A DNA stretch of 64,000 nucleotides from Dillenia suffruticosa (taxonomy: Eukaryota; Streptophyta; Magnoliopsida; Dilleniales; Dilleniaceae), in NCBI GenBank assembly GCA_033439265.1, contig JAVTVX010000013.1:18084500-18148499 (forward strand). Direction: 5' to 3'. Positions 60,187-64,000 of the stretch are shown here, in pieces. The notes beneath the pieces are model-generated. The model did not search any database, was not told where the DNA came from, and was given only the letters and a program-made list of their open reading frames with translations. Positions within the stretch are counted from its first letter, which is position 1, and each line of letters starts with the position of its first letter. The position numbers and the translations under genes are program-made.

Positions 60187-61928
60187 TAACAGCAAGGTAA
60201 AGCACCAGTTTTGTTATGAGACTGAGTTCTCCTATGTAAACAATTGTTGTTTGTTGCCCTTTCTTTTTTCTGCAAGCCATCAAGCTGAACAAGTTCATTG
60301 ACGTGGTATACTCTCACCAAACACCAGAGCCAATTCGACTGAATATCTTTGTTGCTTGTTTTTGAATCTAAAATCCCTTGAATTTTGATTAGGTGCACAT
60401 GTCTCTGTTTAGCTATAGTAACAGTGAGATATATTTATCTTCTTTGAGGTATAGGATTGGCAAAGGAATCCAGATTTCGACGCTCTTCTTCATCATCTTT
60501 ATCTTGATGCGATCGCCTGGAAAGTTGAAAGGGCTCCCAGATTGTTGAAGTTAGTAGTGAAGCTGCTTATGTTGACAAGATTGTCAGGGGCTAATGAGTT
60601 GTTTGAGTATGCTGGTTGCAGCAATGCCATGTGTCGCTGCTTCTGCGGCTGTTGCTGATACTGCTGTTACGGGTGCTGTTGCGGCTGCTGTTGGGAGCTT
60701 TGAAGGGCATTTGCTACCGCAAACCTGCTATTTATTAGCTGCATTTGTACCCATAGCAAGCTCCGCTTGCAGTGATGCCACCTAATTAAAAAAACAATAT
60801 CCACAAAATACTAATTTACAAGAGATCAAAGAGATGCCTACTAGAGCATTTGTAGGCCAGTAATGGAATGAGAATGTCAGCGTTCGTGCAAGACTAGCTA
60901 AGCTCCTGCTGTAGTAAGATAAATATGTGATTGAAATACTTACCATTGTAGAAGCTAGCACATTGTTCATAGCTTGTAAACTGTCGTGTCCACGCACAAG
61001 TGGTTTAGGACGACACACTCGAAGGGTATTGCATAGTTTAGTCCCATGCCATGAAGTGTTCTCTTTTCATGTTGCCGCCTTAATCAAAGCACAAGTTCAC
61101 TGCTATCTTAAATAATTTGTTATTGGTACAAATAGAAGTTCCAATTGTTGAAAAATATGCTGCTTCACAGATGGATATCTTTTCGAGAAGTGCTAAGCAG
61201 CACAGCTAAGTTAAACAAAAACGTGATTATTGGCAATCAGGTAATTTTCTTTTGGTTCATTCGAAGGTGATTGCTTAAATTGAAAGAGTTTGAATTTGGA
61301 ATTCATTTCTGGAAATAGAGTTTATAGGATGATGAAAAGTCTTGTGACTATTTGACGAATTTCAAGCACGAAAGTTATGGTTTAGGTTGATATTTCCCAA
61401 CGTATGATGTTTTTTTTTAAAATGATGTTCAGAGAAACCAGCAATATCGGTGACTCCTCATATTTTTGGTCGAGTCTCCAAACTGAAGATGGCTATTTTG
61501 AACTTCTGCGTGTTGCTTATTAGCATATTTTTAATTTATATATAAAGAGAAGAGAAAATTTGTGTTTTGACTAATCTCCCAAAGAATAAAAGCACTAGAC
61601 TTTTAAGGTAATAATCTAGTTGAGAGTGAGTGAGAAAAATACAAGAAAACCTGTTGTTGCAAAGCAAGAATTGTGGACGGAATATGGGACAAAAGCTTCG
61701 ACACGTTGCTCGCACCAAACACTTTGAGCACGGCAGCGAAAGCGCGCAGCACCTTGGTCAAAGCCAAAGTGAGGTGCAAAGATGCAGGCGCTTACACACT
61801 TCCTTCTCAGGAACTTGCAAGCCCCACATGGAGCTGATGAGGAAGACGATGTGGCATTTGCTATTGCATCTGCAGCTACGGATGCATGGGGAGTAGTAGT
61901 AGCACGAGAGACACGTACGGATCTAAAC
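60187..61928 (+). other. SUVR3 3' UTR region and downstream DNA
   Basis: A strong donor AGCAAG|GTAAAG at 60196/60197 and an acceptor GGTATAG|GATTGG at 60454/60455 suggest a 258-bp intron in the 3' UTR. The sequence after it stays open in one frame for 68 codons (DWQRNPDFDALLHHLYLD and on), then becomes a GCTGTTGCTG-rich stretch (60640-60705). A GC-rich patch at 61670-61915 has a frame ending [19 protein letters not shown]; no family was recognised. Confidence 0.4.
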
Positions 61929-62847
61929 TCAAAAAAAAAAAATTAAAACAATCTCCGTCGGAAAATAATTTCATTTATGATCTCCTTATATCGCGGGTTC
62001 AACCTGCGATAGGCTATGTCGCAAATTGAACCCATGATATCGGTTATGTCGCATCTTGAAGACATGATATAGCCCAGCGGCTCCCACGGCTCCCGCGGCA
62101 CCGCAGGAGGGAGGGAGATGGCTCCGGCAGCAGTGGGCGAGTGGGGGAGGGAGGGTAAGGGAGGCTCCTACAACTGTGGGGGAGGGAGGGAGGGGAAGGA
62201 GTGCTGTGGGGGGAAGAGAAAGAGAGAGGAGTGTCATGGGGGGAGGGAGGGAGAGAGAGAGAGAGAGGAGTGTTGCGGTGGGGGAGAGAGAGAGAGAGCC
62301 GTGGGGGAGAGAGAGAGAGCCAGCTGTGGGGGGAGAGAGAGACAGTCATGGGTGGGGGAGGGAGGGAGGGAGAGAGAGAAAGACAGAGACAACCGTGGGG
62401 GGAGGGAGAGAGAGCCAGGGCGGGAGGGAGGGAGGGAGGGAGGAGCGCCGCGAGCAGGGGAGGGAGGGAGAGCCATGGGTGGGGGAGGGAGGGAGGGAGG
62501 AGAGCCACGGGCACGGGGGGAGGGAGAGAGAGCCGCGAAGAGAGGGAGGGAGAGATAGAGCTACGGGGGGAGGGAGGGGAGAGGAGCAGCATTGCGGACG
62601 GCGGAGGGAGAAAGAGAGGAGCGTCGTGGGCGGCGGAGGTGCTACGGGAGCGTCACGGGTGGCGGGGGGAGATGGACTGTCGTGTCTTCAAGACGCGACA
62701 AGCTATGTCGCGTCTTGAAAACACAACACATGATCTTTGCCCAATCAAGTGCTGTCCTGTAGCGTTGTGGGTCTAATTCGTGATAAAATAAGATTATTTT
62801 TTGAATTTATTTTTGCTCTGAAGTTGTTATAATTTTTTTTTTTTAAA
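61929..62847. mobile_element. MITE-like element with palindromic modules and a GGGAGG-rich interior
   Basis: The left end (A-run at 61931-61942, then TTAAAACAATCTCCGT) and the right end (on the minus strand an A-run, then TTATAACAACTTC and AAAAATAA) are roughly inverted. Just inside each end lie short palindromes: 61989-62011 (centre GGTTCAACC), 62044-62069 (centre TCTTGAAGA) and 62679-62699 (GTCGTGTCTTCAAGACGCGAC). Between them is the purine block 62105-62640. No transposase and no clear target duplication. Terminal and module likeness to 178-640 suggests one family. Confidence 0.55.
62105..62640. repeat. GGGAGG/GAGAG purine-rich expansion
   Basis: About 535 bp of almost pure purine on the plus strand, built from GGGAGGGAGG, GAGAGAGAGA and short links such as GCCATGGG, GCCGTGGGG or GTCATGGG every 30-60 bp. 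Long overlapping open frames arise on both strands only because of the repeat. The G-runs could form G-quadruplexes and the mirror-symmetric purine tract could form a triplex; neither is shown. Confidence 0.85.
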
Positions 62848-64000
62848 GTTTAATTTCGTACATGTCTCAGTAGCACGCTTTCCGGTTCCTTTGCGCTGAC
62901 CATTTGGCACAGCATCACCTCTTTGCGACTCCGCCATGTGGGGTTGGAAGTTTTAGAGAGAGAGAGAGAGAGACGTGATGGTTGGTAAGGGAGAAGAGCG
63001 GGGAGGGCAGTGTTTTGGAAGTGAGAAGCACAAGTATTAAGGGAGTGTGTGGTAAGTGATGGGTTCTATTTTGAAATACTGTATTAATGAGGGAACACTA
63101 TTATAGTGGTAAAACATATAATGCATGGGAACATGAATATATGGTTTTGTCCTCATGGCAAGCCCACAACATTTGTGTTGCCCTCTGGCGTCTTGGAAAT
63201 GCTGGCTATTTCAAACCTGCATGGTTTGTATTCCTTCCTTCCCCACTAACGACATAATCTTCGAACCCTTTTCCAAGTATTTAATTTTAGGGTAAAATTC
63301 TAATTATGAAGTTAGGAAAATAAATAATTTTATTTTAAAAAATGTTTGACCAATTATATAATGTTAAACCTACTATTTTTAATAATTTTCCTTTGCCCTT
63401 TCACTCTCATTTCATAATTTCAAAAGAAGGTTGAACGAAAATTGGGATGATTGCACCATTAAACATCAGATCACAACTATAACTAGATTTTATCTTCTCC
63501 CTTTAGATTTTTTATCTATTTTTGAGATCAAAATAAAAAATTTAAAATCCATAATCAATGAAATCAAAATTCGTACTTAAAAGGGTTTGCTTATTTGCTC
63601 CTTTCTTTTCTCCTTCCAACTCATTGACCATGTTGTTCTCTTCTTCTTGATCTTCTTATTCTTCTTCTTTGGTGGTTGTGATTGATTTAAGTTTTGAATA
63701 TTTTGCTCTTCCTGTTTAAATTTTAATTGAAAATTAATCGATCTAAACCCAAATTAATATAGATTAATTCAATTGATATCCAGGAGGAGAGCGTAAGATT
63801 GAAGGGTAGATCTAATTTGAACTTCCCTTCAATTTTCTTCAACGCTTCTATCCAGAATTTTTGAGTTGGTATTGCTTGAAAGTGAAAGAAGGGGAGAATC
63901 AACAAAAGGATAACAGTTTTAAAATCATTAATAATATAATGGCTCAAATTCTATGATCAAAAATAATTTGGAAGTGATCGCAATACGATAATTAATTATA
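62848..64000. other. AT-rich intergenic DNA to the window end
   Basis: A (GA)n run lies at 62955-62973 and a CTTCTT-rich stretch at about 63640-63672. No gene was recognised; the 74-codon minus-strand frame at 63723-63947 has no known similarity. Confidence 0.4.

Noticed and set aside
62044-62776. Several overlapping long frames (Pro/Ser/Leu-rich or Gly/Arg/Glu-rich) on both strands
   Set aside because: They arise from the GGGAGG/GAGAG repeat in all frames and have no domain or start context.
1-64000. CRISPR arrays, prophage or bacterial operons
   Set aside because: No regularly spaced repeats with unique spacers and no bacterial gene structure; all recognised genes are plant nuclear genes with introns or plant codon context.

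Overview
The window is plant nuclear DNA, almost certainly from a eudicot and probably a woody one, although the species cannot be fixed from sequence alone. The evidence is AT-rich intergenic DNA, small exons with GT/GC-AG introns, five recognisable plant housekeeping or regulatory genes, and plant-type repeats: an RTE-type LINE, an Athila/Tat-like LTR element, Au-like and other tRNA-derived SINEs, and hAT-type and other MITEs. No organellar, bacterial or CRISPR-like structure was seen.

Layout. 1-1935: broken RTE-type LINE (minus strand) with a MITE nested in it. 1936-3260: AT, TAA and GA-rich simple sequence. 5211-12101: decayed LTR retrotransposon (minus strand) with two long LTRs. 14873-23268 (+): YAO/RRP9, a U3 snoRNP WD40 protein in seven exons, with a GC-AG intron of 3.8 kb. 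23.3-34.2 kb: gene-poor and littered with SINEs, a hAT MITE with an exact 8-bp target duplication, and local tandem duplications. 34513-35202 (-): SNRNP27, a tri-snRNP RS-rich protein. 35.2-43.6 kb: gene-poor. 43826-47199 (+): receptor-like cytoplasmic kinase in seven exons, with minimal upstream ORFs in its leader. 47.2-51.1 kb: cluster of an AT-rich SINE family. 51276-57608 (+): EGY2, a chloroplast site-2 metalloprotease in ten exons. 59031-60186 (+): SUVR3, a SET-domain histone methyltransferase in two exons, with an Au-like SINE about 270 bp upstream. 61929-62847: a second MITE-like element that appears related to the one at 178-640 and holds a large GGGAGG-rich expansion.

The five genes are independent single-gene units and do not form a cluster or pathway. 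YAO and SNRNP27 both act in nuclear RNP biogenesis or splicing, EGY2 in the thylakoid membrane, SUVR3 on chromatin and the kinase in signalling. Exon borders were placed by reading frame, splice dinucleotides and remembered family sequence, and all five models close in frame. The most unusual signals are (1) two distant elements that share A-rich terminal repeats and palindromic modules of the form GTCGCG-nnTTsAAnn-CGCGAC, (2) at least six copies of an AT-rich SINE family, four of them within 2.7 kb, and (3) tiny retroposition scars, little more than an A-tail between perfect target duplications. Ages, family names for the SINEs and the small-ORF calls are inferences.
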